Below are positions 1-11,153 of a stretch of DNA of 64,000 nt, in pieces. The DNA lies in the NCBI GenBank assembly GCA_963932465.1, contig OZ010790.1, forward strand, positions 353,304,254 through 353,368,253, in the 5' to 3' direction. This DNA is from Maratus speciosus (Eukaryota; Arthropoda; Arachnida; Araneae; Salticidae). A program made the translations under genes and the position numbers. The stretch's first letter is position 1. Each line of letters opens with the position of its first letter. The notes under the pieces are model-generated. The model was not told where the DNA came from and did not search any database. It was given only the letters and a program-made list of their open reading frames with translations.

Positions 1-200
1 ACCACATCTTGTCGAAATCAGGGCCACTTTAGATAATGGGGATGAAACTATTTTCCAAAGCCTTCACTTATCGTTCAGTAGTCACAGTGCCGTCAATAAA
101 TATTGGACCGCTTATTCCGTGACTGGACATTGCACACCACACAGTCACCCGTTGAGGATAGAGAGGCTCAGTTTTGCTTATTGACGAAGTTGCGTACTAG
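1..200 (-). pseudogene. Tc1/mariner-superfamily transposase fragment (decayed)
   Basis: Read on the minus strand, about 65 codons match the catalytic core of a Tc1/mariner DDE transposase. The segment NFVNKQN is followed, in another frame, by VTVWCAMSSHG and GPIFIDGTVTTER, a pattern I know from arthropod Tc1/mariner proteins (a VWCA block followed by a G-GP block). At least one frameshift separates NFVNKQN from VTVWCA. Stops fall after KQN, after TTER and after FIPII, where the family has sense codons. The fragment runs off the left edge of the window, so its C-terminal side is not visible. It is dead coding sequence. The superfamily is fairly sure; the exact family is not. Confidence 0.65.
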
Positions 201-1186
201 TTGCGTGCACATGCACATACTAATTCCAATCATGCCCTGCGGCCAACCACGAAGTTTGAATTTCATAATACAAACCGTTCAAAAGTTATGATGGTTTAAT
301 TTCATATAGTTCAATAATTGTCATCTTGTAATATGATAAGATACATGCAAAATACAAAACTTTAAAAGTCCTAGATTTATTTCGATTTCATTTGAACGGA
401 ATCTAAGTATATAGGTGTTTAAAGTATCATATTGTATGAATTTCATTTTTATTTTTTATTGTTCAATTGGTTTAACTTATTTGTTACAAAATTTAACATT
501 AAATGCAGAACGAATTGAATGAAATATCTTAATATCTGCCCCTTCTCGGGCTTAAACAATTTAGGAAATAAATTTTGTTTTTTTTTTCTTAATTTGTTCT
601 GCAAATTAGGTTTTTTTTTAATTAATAAAGACAGTGATGCTTGAATTTGCCAATCAGTATTATTAGCGTCATGAGCAAAAAGCGATTAAATATCATTATT
701 ATCCGTCCGAAAGTAGACTACATATTTCTGAGGATGAAGAATAAATCCAAGAAAGGTTCGAAAAATAGGACTTTGTTTCTAATCAAAGTTGAAAGTGAGA
801 GTTTCCGGTATCACTACAATATAGCATATAAGGTACGACTTATTCTATTACTCATCAAAGTTTTCATCTATAGTTTTGTCCAAACAATTTTAATTTCATA
901 ATAAAATTTATCCAAATTATATACTTTCCTTTCGTTCAAGATCACATTAACCGTTTTCCATAAATTATTTTTTTTCCGATGATGATATCAATAATTCACT
1001 ATTGACCGTATTGCGGTGATGGTGCTATCTTTTTATATACTATAATTTGTAATAAAATATTCTACTAATAATCTCTTGTACGTCGTCTATCAAAGTATGT
1101 AAAACGAAATTTTTATGATCTATTCATAGCTGTATATATATTTGAAGCATAATACCAATTTCTAAAAATATCGAAATAAGTATAGG
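201..1186. other. AT-rich sequence without a recognisable gene
   Basis: AT-rich sequence with scattered short ORFs of low complexity. I see no domain, repeat or terminal inverted repeat that I can name. It lies between the mariner fragment and the BEL/Pao relic and could contain decayed pol sequence upstream of the integrase, but nothing legible remains. Confidence 0.5.
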
Positions 1187-2075
1187 TTGCTTTTATTTTA
1201 TAGAAATACACCCTTTTTATCAAGCAATGAAATTCAAGCCGCAACGCACTGCATTATCCGAATAGTTCAACAAGTGAATTTCAATAAAGAATTTCATTGT
1301 TTAGAAGCTGGAAAAGAGCCCCCAACAAATAACAGTCTCATTTGTTTGAGTCCAATTTTAGATGATAACAAAATATTAAGAGTAGGATGAAGACTGAAAA
1401 ACGCACAGTTGTCAGAGAATGAAAATCCCCCAATCTTATTACCATCAAAGCACCGCGTGACTAAGATCATATTTAAACATTTTAATGAAAAGTATTTCCA
1501 TGCAGGTCCAGAGCTTCTTCTTCCTTTAATTAGACGGCAATTTTTGATCATTATTGCTAGGTTTGTTATTCGGAAAAGAGCAAGAGCTTGTGTTACATGT
1601 TGCCGAATTAGAGCTCAAACTACAAAACAAATAATGGCTAACCTTCCAGCATCTAGAGTAACACAATCACGATCATTTCAACCAGTTGGAACATATTTTT
1701 GAGGACCATCCCTTATTAAATATCGTGCAGGACGCGGACTGAAATAATTTAAATCATATGTGTGTGTATTTGTCAGCTTCGTCATCAAAGCAGTGCATCT
1801 TGAAGTTGAAGAAGATCTTTCTTAGAAAGCATTCTTAAGTGCATTAAAAAGATTTATTAAAAAAAGTCAATTAGATTTACAAGTCAATGGCTTTGTCCTC
1901 ATCGAAGTTGACAACGTGCCACCAATTGCATGGAAGTTAGGGAGAATAATATCTGTTCATCCAAGTTCAGACTATAAGGCCAGAATTGTTACGATCAAGA
2001 CTAGTAGTTGTGCCATCGATCGTCCAATAGCGAAAATGTGTCCTCTTCCTATAGATACTAAAAACTGTGAACTCA
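1187..2075 (+). pseudogene. BEL/Pao retrotransposon integrase (decayed, 3' end of pol)
   Basis: Three stretches line up with a BEL/Pao integrase. First comes the segment before and through the zinc-binding domain (LSPILDDNKILRVG, then ILLPSKHRVTKII and an H2C2-like region with CVTCCR, then NLPASRVTQSRSF). Next is the start of the catalytic core (VHLEVEEDLS, then LSALKRFI). Last is the C-terminal block (PPIAWKLGRIISVHP, ending KMCPLPID). In-frame stops interrupt it at the RVG/RL junction, just before the GP of the core, and after EEDLS. A large deletion around 1,885 removes most of the catalytic core. This is an old copy, different in sequence from the BEL/Pao element at 9.2-29.7 kb and on the opposite strand. 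Confidence 0.85.
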
Positions 2076-2195
2076 AAACTGTTTGATATTTTTCCATTTT
2101 TTTTTAAATTAATTTGTTTGCGCTATTAATTGTTATTTCATTATAATTATAAATTGTAAGTTGCTAACCGCTTGTTGAAATCTCATTGGATTTCA

Positions 2196-2208
2196 ACGGG
2201 GGACAGAA
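2196..2208 (+). promoter_or_regulatory. Polypurine tract of the BEL/Pao relic
   Basis: The purine run ACGGGGGACAGAA sits directly before TGTTTATGTAAG. That is the expected position of the plus-strand priming site immediately 5' of a 3' LTR. Confidence 0.6.
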
Positions 2209-2464
2209 TGTTTATGTAAGTATCGTATGTCGCATATTCCTTGGTTTCGTGTGCTCCAAATCTATGTAAGTTTTTTGTTCATTCTTTCGCGTGTGACAAC
2301 ACTCTGTGTTTATTTTCTTTTGATTTTTGTTGTGGTAGTATGTGAAAAATGGTGTAATTTTGTAAGCCGTGTGTTGGCTCCCTTAATATAGATGTTAAAT
2401 AAAATTGCATTTGTTTTTTATGTGTGGTTTTTATGTGTAGTGTGAGTTATTAGTTAAAAACGCA
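2209..2464 (+). repeat. 3' LTR of the BEL/Pao relic
   Basis: It begins TGTTTATGTAAG right after the polypurine tract and carries an AATAAA polyadenylation signal at 2,398-2,403. A TG...CA end is possible at 2,464, but the right edge is uncertain by several bases because no second LTR is present to compare. The start resembles the LTR start of the other BEL/Pao element here (TGTCTATGTAA on the minus strand). Confidence 0.55.
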
Positions 2465-3300
2465 AAACCAAATTATGTTATATATTTTTATTTTACTTTT
2501 AGAGGTAAAATATTTCATTACAGTTTCACAGCTAGTTGACATCTTTTTAAAAGCTTGTTTAGAACCATTATTAATTGCTTTGTTGTTGATAACTCATGTA
2601 CAGTTGAAACATAATTATTATTTGGTGATTTACCACATGCAGCCGGCTAACTGAAAGATTCGTTAAAATAAATTTGGTTGTTTCTGATTTAAAAAATACA
2701 TTAAAGTTCTGTATTTTCATCAGAAATACACCTTTGTACATAAATTGTGGAATTCTATCATATCAATAAATTATTGAAAATCCGATTGCAAAATTCCATT
2801 TTTACATATATAGACTAAGTTAGATTAAATAAAACAGTGTAAGAAAAAAATTGCATTCACACACTTTTCACAAAGCATTCAAACAACAAAGTATTTAAAA
2901 TGAGGACAACAATAATAATTTTACTAATTGAAAAATGCATAAAACTACATGAATTGCATAACATATCTATTTTCATACTATTTCTTAGATTTAAAGGAAT
3001 AACATTTATATAATCAGATTTGCCCTTAAATATTGTAATATTATTGCTAATTGCATTGCAATATTTTTTTCATCACTATAGAAAACTAGAAACGGCTGAA
3101 AAATAATAGAACAAAAGTGCACCCTATCGTTGGTAAATATAAATATTTTGCACAGTTATTTCCTTTTTTGAAAATTGTCATACTTTTATATGTGTTTCTG
3201 GGAAATGACCATCAGACATACTTATCGAATTAATGATTTTTATATTTTTTCTGTGACTCTTGCAGCACGCGATCTCATTTGCTATTACTACAATTTTAAA
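2465..3300. other. AT-rich sequence, nothing recognised
   Basis: No long ORF, repeat array or terminal inverted repeat is visible between the LTR and the first MITE. Confidence 0.5.
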
Positions 3301-3850
3301 CCCTTCACTGCACCACGTGCCATATCTGGCACATACCTATAATTGTAATAATACCTATAATTGTAATAATACATTGTAATTTTCATTATGTGCCATGAAT
3401 TTGACCAATATGATTTCTGTCCCTGTTCAAGAACAGTCCAAAGGATGGAATAACACTTATATCGTCCATGTCAGATGACTTCATTTGACAAAAAAAAATA
3501 GAATTTTTTCTTTGGAAACAAAAAACAGAAATAAAAAAATCTCTAACAAGCTATTAATGTAAGATTTACTTTCATTATTTTTACTGAATACTTAAAAATA
3601 TTAATATAAAAAAAAAGTTGCAGAGTGTTAAGCAGATAAAATTAATTATTTTAAGCTCATTTAATTGCAAAATATAGCGATGCAATATTTTAAAATCCGA
3701 ATTGTGTACATATGGCCCACACCATAATAAAATTTTAGTTGAAATTTTGAAAGTTATATTTTTTTGCTATTTCTCCTATTATTAGACCAATATATACGTT
3801 TCGAATATTTTTTTTTTTCATAAAAATAGAAAAAATCGTGCTGTGAAGGG
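3301..3850. mobile_element. piggyBac-like MITE (550 bp)
   Basis: The left end reads CCCTTCACTGCACCACGTG and the right end, reverse-complemented, reads CCCTTCACAGCACG, giving matching inverted ends that begin CCC. The right flank is TTAA (3,851-3,854). The left flank is TAAA (3,297-3,300), one substitution from TTAA. A TTAA duplication and CCC-starting ends are typical of piggyBac elements. A short palindrome, GTGCCATATCTGGCAC, lies near the left end. No transposase ORF is present, so this is a non-autonomous copy. Confidence 0.55.
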
Positions 3851-3958
3851 TTAATAACAGCAGTAACAATAGATATCGATATTGGAAACGAAAGATATTT
3901 TGTTTTCCAACAAAATATTTTCCTATACATAATCAAATTAGATAGTTATTTTTTTAAA

Positions 3959-4548
3959 CCCATATTGAACCGCTGCAAATAGGATAAATATGTCCTGTAA
4001 AAAATGTCCTATAAATAGGACAGCTAAGAAAACATTTTTTTAAATAAAATTGGTAAGGATTTCCTGGAAACATTTTGTTATGATGTCTTTAAAAGACATA
4101 AAAGTATAACATATAAACAAAAAAAAACAAAACAAGTAACCAATTAAAATTTAATTGAAAAAAATCTATTTAAAAAAGCCTTTAAAAATTGTGATCTTAT
4201 AATCTAGAATTTTACCGTTATTATTATATTTTTATTGGAGAAATCATGGAGTATTTTTGTACAACATAAACATCTTAAAGTAAAGTAAAATATATGCTCA
4301 TAAAATTAGTTTATGTATGCATTTTATATGTCCTTATGTACGTAATTACATATAAAATGCCTAATAAATACCTTAGTAGGACAAGTGTCATACTAATATG
4401 TCCTGTTTATATGACAGCTAGTTACTTAAAAAATTAAAAACTTTTTTTTCAAAATTTTGCTAGTATCTACTTAATTACACTAGATTAATGATATGATCGA
4501 AGTTTTAAAAATTTTCAAAAATATTTAATCGGTGTGGTCCAATATGGG
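3959..4548. mobile_element. Second piggyBac-like MITE (590 bp)
   Basis: The ends are CCCATATTGAACC on the left and, reverse-complemented, CCCATATTGGACC on the right. The right flank is TTAA (4,549-4,552) and the left flank TAAA (3,955-3,958), the same asymmetry as the neighbouring element. TGTCCT/AGGACA motifs recur near both ends. It has no coding capacity. Its terminal sequence beyond CCC differs from that of the element at 3,301-3,850, so it is a separate family. Confidence 0.5.
4319..4360. repeat. Perfect 13-bp hairpin inside the second MITE
   Basis: GCATTTTATATGT at 4,319-4,331 is exactly inverted as ACATATAAAATGC at 4,348-4,360, with a 16-nt loop. Confidence 0.7.
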
Positions 4549-4552
4549 TTAA

Positions 4553-5260
4553 CTTCAAAATTGCGCCTCTCCAAACTGTTTATGTTATTGCAACTACGTC
4601 CTTAAATGAATTAAATTCCTGGAAATCATGTTATCTATCTATATTACAAAGGGCAAACGCGTCCGTGGGTATTGGTGAAGTCATTTGCCTGTGACAACAG
4701 CAGTCGATTATATTTAACCTTTATTAAATTTTATTGTAATTTACTAAATTTCCAAATACCGCACATTTTCAATTTTTATATTGTGGAATAAGGGAAAAAT
4801 ATACTTTTAAATGGAATTTATTTGAAAATTATATCGTAATTTGTTTGAAAACTATATCGCAATTTACTCAATTTTTATTGTTTTTAAAATAATTTTCAAG
4901 CATGATTTTCTTTTTAAACCCTACATCAACCGCAAGCAGATGACTTCGAATATAAATCCTTTTGCACTTAAATTAATAAACTTAAATTGCTCATCATTTG
5001 TTTTCTTCTTATACTACATATCAAAATTAAAATATTCATCATTCAAAAATAAAATACAAATTTAATGCATGTAATCGAATTTCGAGCTTAAACCACTAAA
5101 ATGAATAAAATCGAAAAAGCTGATTGTAATTAGCAATCTTCGGAGCTTTCTTCGGCTGTTAATTCTTGACACGAGGTCAATATGAAAATCTCACTTTTAA
5201 TATGTTTTAAAACTTTATTTGAACGCATTATTGCTATCGGGCGTGCATATATTACTTTTC
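4553..5260. other. AT-rich sequence, no gene recognised
   Basis: A more GC-balanced patch at about 4,650-4,710 (around GGGCAAACGCGTCCGTGGG) interrupts otherwise AT-rich sequence. I cannot assign it. The short ORFs here look random. Confidence 0.4.
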
Positions 5261-6245
5261 GGGTTCCGTACATAAAAAGTAAAAAACGGACCCATTATAA
5301 GATCCCTCTTGTGTCTGTCTGTCCTTCTGTCACAGCCATCTTACTCTTAAAATATGGAACGCGGAAAGTTCAAATTGGCTGAAGTAATAACGGATCTTGA
5401 CCCACATATTTAAAGATTATTAACCATTCGCAAAAATATTTAGGAAAAATGTTGAGTGGCTTTTTAAGTTACTTGAAAAAATAATTTCTATTTATACACT
5501 GTAAAAAATTTTGTGGTATGTTGAACCAAATTTTGGTGCTCCAGTAGCTGCCACCATAAGATGGTGAAATCTTGAACAACATTTGGCGCTAACGTTCAAT
5601 CGGAGCTCCAAATCTTGGAGTGAGATTTCACCATATTGTGGTGGCAGCTGCTGGAGCGCCAAAAGTTGGTTCAACCTACTACAAAAATTTTAACAGTGTA
5701 TCGTGGGAAAGCGTTCATAATGGCGAACTTTAATTTTAGGTATTATATTTTGAGAGATATCGTCAAAGATAAAATGGAAAAATATGTCCTCCCTCTCTAT
5801 TTCCGAATCTACTGAAACTAAAATTATGAAAAAAATCACGGATGGTAGAAGTTAATTTAAACCTTGCAGGAAAACTATAGCAATTACCCTAGGCCACATA
5901 GTTTTTGAGAAAATTGCATTTTTCCGTTACACACTAATTTTGGCGTTCAGAAAAGGAGCTAATAACTGCTGGAGATACGTATCGCCGCAAGAATTTAAAA
6001 AGATTTCAGATAATGATTTTCTAAAAAATTGTGGGAAACTAGCTCAAAATATTAACCCTTAAAGACACGAAAGGTTTTGCACATACATAAAGAAACGGAC
6101 GACGTACTCTATGCGCTGTCGGCTTTTAAAGCCTAAATAAAAAATTTTGGTGATCTATTTGTGCAATCCAATGTCCAGGTACTAATTTATATATTTATTG
6201 TACGGAAGCCTCTGTGCGCAAGTAATATTCGCACTTGATCTGTTA
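5261..6245. repeat. Dispersed arthropod repeat module (GGGTTCCGTACA type)
   Basis: It starts GGGTTCCGTACATAAA, and GGGTTCCGT (5,261-5,269) can fold back on ACGGACCC (5,286-5,293); next comes a TGTCTGTCTGTCC stretch. It ends with TTGTACGGAAGCC, GTGCGCAAGT and CGCACTTGAT (6,199-6,240). From memory, modules starting GGGTTCCGTACATAAA and ending TGTACGGAACCC...GCGCGAGTCCGACTCGCACTTG are scattered through many insect genomes; I could not verify this here. This copy is interrupted by a MITE at 5,497-5,698. Confidence 0.55.
5497..5698. mobile_element. Tc1/mariner-type foldback MITE (202 bp)
   Basis: Almost the whole element is two inverted arms. The left arm starts CACTGTAAAAAATTTTG and continues through GTTGAACC, GCTCCAG and TGCCACCAT; the right arm mirrors it and ends AAAATTTTAACAGTG. 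Both sides are flanked by TA (5,495-5,496 and 5,699-5,700), the target duplication of Tc1/mariner. It has no coding capacity and is nested in the arthropod repeat. Confidence 0.8.
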
Positions 6246-8844
6246 TTAGTATTGTTATGGGCATTATAAAAATATATTAAATATGAAACGTCTAGAGTCA
6301 TATAAAATAAAGTAGACTCCTGCGAGAATTCTTGCGGTAGTCTTTGAGATTATTTGCTGATACGTTTTTTCATTATTATTTTTTTTTATCAAACAGCGTG
6401 TTTTAATGATACTACGCAAAAGCTGCTTACAGAACATTTCAAAAAAATATCTCATTCATATCCGTGTCTTTAGTGTTTGCAGAGAAATAATGATTGTAAC
6501 ATGAGGGGTAATGTATATGATGGTTGTCACCTGTATTCAATAACCTGAGAACCCCGGGTTTATACACTTGTATCAACAAAAGAACAGAATCTGAAAGAAA
6601 TCTTATGTCTTCTGGAAAATAAAATATATTAATTGTGATAAACAATTCTGGTAACACAATTTCTTTTCAAGAAAAAAAAATGTTTTAGTAAGTTAAGAAT
6701 CGCAGTTATTTTCGTATTATATTTATAAGTATATCATAAAAAACACTCTTCTATATTTTTATTTTGATGCATAAATACGATTCAATTTTATACAACCAAA
6801 AACTAAATCATCATTTTTTTATTTACCGAGAAGTTTTAATTAAAACGTTCTTACGAATGCCGAAAATAAATTCACATTTGAGATTATAACTTTAATTACA
6901 AGACTTCACTAGAATTTAATTAATCTAGGAGGTATAAGATTTAATTCGTCAGAATAATTTATAATTTCTAAACCTCGTTTTTCAATTTATCAATATGAAA
7001 AATTTGAATAAAAAGTAAAAGTAAAGAAATGAGTTTTTTATTTACTAAATACTATTAATCATGCTATATTTAACAAAGTGTTTGCGGAAAATTAGAGCAC
7101 CATTTCCGTTTATTAATGAATATGCGAATTACGGATTTAGTTTAAGGTTATTAAAATTTAAATTTTCAGTTTTATTCTATTCGTAAGATAGGAAGATATT
7201 TTGATCATTCATAAACTGATTTGTAAAAGTCAACTGATAAATATATTTTCTTTGATGAACCTTGATTAAAATTCTATAGAAGAGTAATTAATTAAACTTT
7301 TAACATTTTCTTTACAAATTTAATATTTAATTTTCAATAAAAACATTAGAATATTTCTTAATATATTTAGTTTTATTAATGTATTATTTAGTTAAATATT
7401 TTTAAATAAACAGGGGCGTAACTACTGTGGAGCATTTGGAGCAATCTGCTCCTGCCACATGAATTATGAGGGCGCAAAATTAGAAAGAGCTAATTAATGA
7501 TTTGTAAAAATATCTGTATAGTTTTATTTTTCATTATTAATCATGTGTTATATATGAATATTGTCACAATAACCCCTTTTCTATGATATTATACCTTGTT
7601 TTTAATCTCAACTATTTCGATTTAAAACATGTTTTTAAACACAGTTAAAAGGAATTACTTTTATTCGCGAAGCTTTAATTTTAATTCATACCATATTGCC
7701 GCCTCAAATAATTTCTCCAACACAGTTGTAGCATGTCTGTATTTTTTCTGTATCTTTTCCGTAAACGACCGTTGAAGATTGTCAAATTTCATGCAATAAA
7801 AACTTATTTACTGGGCTTTCATAGGTCATTTTCGTAGCTATCACAATTTCCAAACAAAAACATTCCTGGTACATTTTCTATTGAAGAAGTTTTAGAAATT
7901 TATCATAATGATTACTGTACGGAAATAATGGTAGCCAAGGAAAACAACTCTGAGAAACCTATATTTATGACGTAATAGCAATGCTTTAGCTATTTAGTTA
8001 TTTTAGGATTTGAAAAAAAGGAATAGTTTGACAAGTTGAAAAAAAGGATTGACCATTTTACAATAGAAAAATAAAAATAAACGAAAATGTTTAATGTTTT
8101 GTTGTTGTTGTTGTTCTTATAGAAAATAAAAGTGCAACAATACAGATTACAAAACAATAATAAAAGCCGGGTTTAGGCATATTCCACATCAGTCCACAGC
8201 GGGAAAATTTAAAGGTGGGGAGGGGGGAAACGACAAATTGAGATTTTGAAATTATGGCAAATCTCAAATGCAGAATCGATAAGTGTTTTTCTTCAAGAAG
8301 AGAGAAAAAGTTAAGTATTAATTTTAGTGTTCCTTAGCACCTAATTATCGTCTATGCAAAATTACACCACTTTTTTCGAAAAGTATTTTTCCACAATTAA
8401 CTTTATTTAATCGCAGTACTTCAGGTTTAAGTAAGGCAAAACATAATTTTTTGAAAATACGTGAAAATTTTTTGAAAAATGTGAATTTGCTTAGCCTGTA
8501 ATCAGGCTCTGCACCCCACCTGAATTTTTGAATTACAAAATGAAAAAAAATCTGGAATTACTCCACACAACTTTCCTAACTGTTTACAGAAACACTGTGA
8601 TATGAAAACAGCATAAAATTAATAAAAACTTAGATCCTAATTTTATACAAAGGTAAAAAGTTTCTCCTGGTGATAAAGACCTCGTGTTTTAAAGAATACG
8701 TGCAATTTCACTCATAAAGCTTAAAATCTTTTCCAATGACAAAATTTTCAACAAATTTTCATTCCGCGCGTGCTGATACTAGGCTTGTAAATAACTAGTC
8801 GATATGGCAATCACAAAACTTTCTTCTACCTCATACATGTTAAT
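6246..8844. other. AT-rich intergenic sequence
   Basis: No gene is recognised. A short GTT microsatellite lies near 8,101-8,114 and a purine-rich GGTGGGGAGGGGGGAAA patch near 8,213. CAGGGGCGTAACTAC at about 7,411 looks like a hAT-type terminal sequence, but I found no matching right end. Confidence 0.45.
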
Positions 8845-9186
8845 GCTTCCTGATAAATACAGCATAGCAGAGTCACCGGTAAAGTTATTTACACCAAAAT
8901 CTAATTAGCAACAACTTATGTGAGCTTCTAATGTAATTTGAAGTTTGATGAAAATCCGTGCTTTAGTTTTTGAGATATAGCTATTGCGGAAATCGTGAAA
9001 CGTCATGCATAGCAGTGACACCTGTTTGGCAATTTACAACAAAAAACGTATCAGGATCAATTTATATCAGGGACTCCAAATTCTGATGAAAATTCATGGA
9101 TTAGTTCTTGAGATACAGCTATTGCGGAAATAGTAAAAAAAAAAAAAAAAAAACATAGTAGCGCTGGGCGATTTATACCAAAAAGT
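8845..9186. repeat. Decayed tandem repeat (about three units)
   Basis: The blocks GAGATATAGCTATTGCGGAAAT (about 8,972) and GAGATACAGCTATTGCGGAAAT (about 9,110) recur. CATAGCAG/CATAGTAG followed by TTTACACCAAAA, TTTACAACAAAA or TTTATACCAAAA occurs three times. Units are about 140-160 bp. The last unit holds an A tract at about 9,136-9,153 and abuts the left LTR of the large BEL/Pao array. Confidence 0.5.
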
Positions 9187-9198
9187 TAGCGCGCTGGT

Positions 9199-9560
9199 TG
9201 TAGCGCGCAGGTTGAAATTAAGTAAACACAAAATCGACAATAACTCACAACACTTAATAAATAACAAAGTGAACTGTATCACACGTTTAATTATAAACCC
9301 TCTTGGTTTCACACTCTTAGAAATAATAAAATAATTGTCAACAAAAAAAGAGCGTTGCCATTTTTTTAGAAATTAAACTTACACAAAAATGCTCGCACTG
9401 AGCATTGGCAGACGATAAATAAATTTCGAAGAATCGGCACTAAACTATATCAAGGAAAACATTCTGATTAAGAAAAATTCGAATTTATGAAGGATTTTTT
9501 TTTATTAATGATTGTTTTTCCTTTTGCAAAGTATAAGAATTGAATTTTTTTACATAGACA
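9199..9560 (-). repeat. BEL/Pao LTR 1 (3' LTR of copy A)
   Basis: Read on the minus strand it runs TGTCTATGTAAAAAAATTC ... GCGCGCTACA, with TG...CA ends. The start is fixed by comparison with the other BEL/Pao relic here. It differs from LTR 3 at roughly 20 positions (for example AGAAATAATAAAATAATTG here against AGAAAGAATAAAATACATG), so the two outer LTRs had diverged. A near-duplicate of its edge, TAGCGCGCTGGTTG, lies directly outside at 9,187. Confidence 0.8.
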
Positions 9561-9623
9561 CCCTGTCTTGAAATCTTCAGGGGGTACAAATAAAAGAGTT
9601 ATATATGTTAATGAAAATTGTTC
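9561..9623 (-). promoter_or_regulatory. Polypurine tract region before the 3' LTR of copy A
   Basis: On the minus strand the integrase stop is followed by a short untranslated stretch ending GACAGGG next to the LTR start. By position this is the plus-strand primer site. The same sequence occurs at 19,657-19,719 in copy B. Confidence 0.4.
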
Positions 9624-10466
9624 TTAATGAAAGGGCAAAGGACATAGTTTATGAACCGCTCGTTTAAAATTTCCGGCAGCAGTTCTTACTATGGCGACTC
9701 TCACACGACCGTCATGGCTGGAAAATGCCTGAATAATTCTTCCTAACTTACACTGAAGAGGGGGAAGAAGCTCATTTTTAATTAGCACTAAGTCACCCAC
9801 ATTTAAATTTGCTGTCGCACACAACCACTTGGGACGTTGCTGGAGTTGAGACAAATACTCACCAATCCATCGGTTCCAGAAGTGCTGAAATACTCTCTGG
9901 GTTAATTGCCAACGGCGAAGTCTATTAGGCGGAATTTCAGAAACGTCAAGTTCTGGAATAGCCGTCAAGGCAGCACCAGTCAAAAAATGACCTGGTGTCA
10001 GGACTTGTAGATCACTTGGATCGTTCGACAGAGGACATAAAGGTCTCGGGTTCAAACATGCTTCAATTTGTGACAATAATGTAGAGAATTCTTCAATTGT
10101 AAATAGTGAATTTCCCATTGTTCTACGTAGATGATAATTTACAGATTTTATGTTAGCTTCCCACAGCCCACCAAAATGTGGAGCGGAAGGGGGATTAAAG
10201 TTCCAGATGATACCTTCATTAGCCACATAATTCTGTAATGTTTGATCCTTACTAATATAGGATACGGAATTGTACAACTCACGCAGTTCCCTACATGCAC
10301 ACTTGAAATTTCAAGCGCAATCACTAACCAACTCAGCTGGTTTACCTCTACGGGCAACAAATCTTTTCAGAGCAGCCAAAAATGTGGAAACTGTCAAATC
10401 CGAAGTCAATTCAAGATGAATAGCACGAGTTGAAAAACAAATAAAAATACAACACAATTTCTTTTT
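9624..10466 (-). pseudogene. BEL/Pao integrase, copy A (internally deleted)
   Basis: The C-terminal 217 codons are open and typical. PHFGGLWEANIKSV carries the catalytic Glu, LNPRPLCPLSNDP and LTPGHFLTG are family blocks, and the C-terminal domain ends KLCPLPFH. Upstream the core continues in a shifted frame (TRAIHLELTSDL, LAALKRFVARRG, then VSD with the second Asp), followed by a stop where the family has N-G-T-N-F. Before that, CVVFLFVFQ joins directly to the segment downstream of RNase H. The zinc-binding domain and the first catalytic Asp, normally a few hundred codons, are therefore absent. The integrase cannot be active. Copy B shares every one of these lesions. Confidence 0.85.
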
Positions 10467-11153
10467 TCTTCCTTTAGGATAATTTCTTGTACATCCTTGA
10501 CTTCAAATGATTCATTAGACGGTTTATCCCATGGCTCTCTTAACCATTTAGGACCATGAAACCATAGCTCACAATTCACTAATTCCGATGGTAGCATACC
10601 TCTTGTTCCGCAGTCAGCTGGATTTTCAAGCTCACGAACATGATTCACGAAATATTAGGCAGTGTTTCTTGGATTTTAGCAACACGGTTTGCTACAAAGG
10701 TTTGCCATCTATGAGGCTCTGAAGAAAGCCATGCCAAAGCAACCTTAGAATCAGTCCACGTAAATACTTCACTCTCCTTGAGACTAAAGTGATCCAAAAC
10801 AACTTTTAGCAAATTTGTCAAGAGAAGAGCTGAACAAAGTTCCAGCTTTGGGATTGACTGAGTCTTGATGGTTCGACAACAGTTTTAGATGTCAAAAGAT
10901 TTACGGTGATTGTCTCATTCTGAGAAACTGAACGCATATATATTGCTGCCCAATATGTTTTTTTAGACGCATTACAAAAGGCGTGAATTTGAAGGTTTAT
11001 CTTATCTGCAGCTAGTACAAATCGAGGAATTTTCAACTTAGAAATTACCTTTAAATCATTCCGAAAATATGTCCAACGTTTACTATGTTCTTCACTGCTT
11101 GGCCCGTCCCAGGTAACTGAAAACTTCCATAAGTCTTGCAGCAGTACCTTCAT
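10467..11153 (-). pseudogene. BEL/Pao RNase H and linker, copy A (frameshifted)
   Basis: The domain begins MKVLLQDLW, just past the RT, and includes IHAFCNASKKTYWAA, where BEL/Pao RNase H normally has an Asp (CDAS). The frame then breaks at about 10,870, where a G present in copy B is missing. Downstream the reading continues through WTDSKVALAWLSS in another frame, shifts again at about 10,650, and ends with ENPADCGTRGM and the segment leading towards integrase. Copy A thus has one more frameshift than copy B. The substituted first active-site residue is shared by both copies. Confidence 0.8.

Noticed and set aside
7411..7490. CAGGGGCGTAACTAC as a hAT or other transposon end
   Set aside because: No matching inverted end or target duplication found within several kb.
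9187..9200. TAGCGCGCTGGTTG directly outside LTR 1 as part of a further LTR copy
   Set aside because: Only 14 bp are duplicated, and the sequence before it belongs to the local tandem repeat. It is more likely a small edge duplication.
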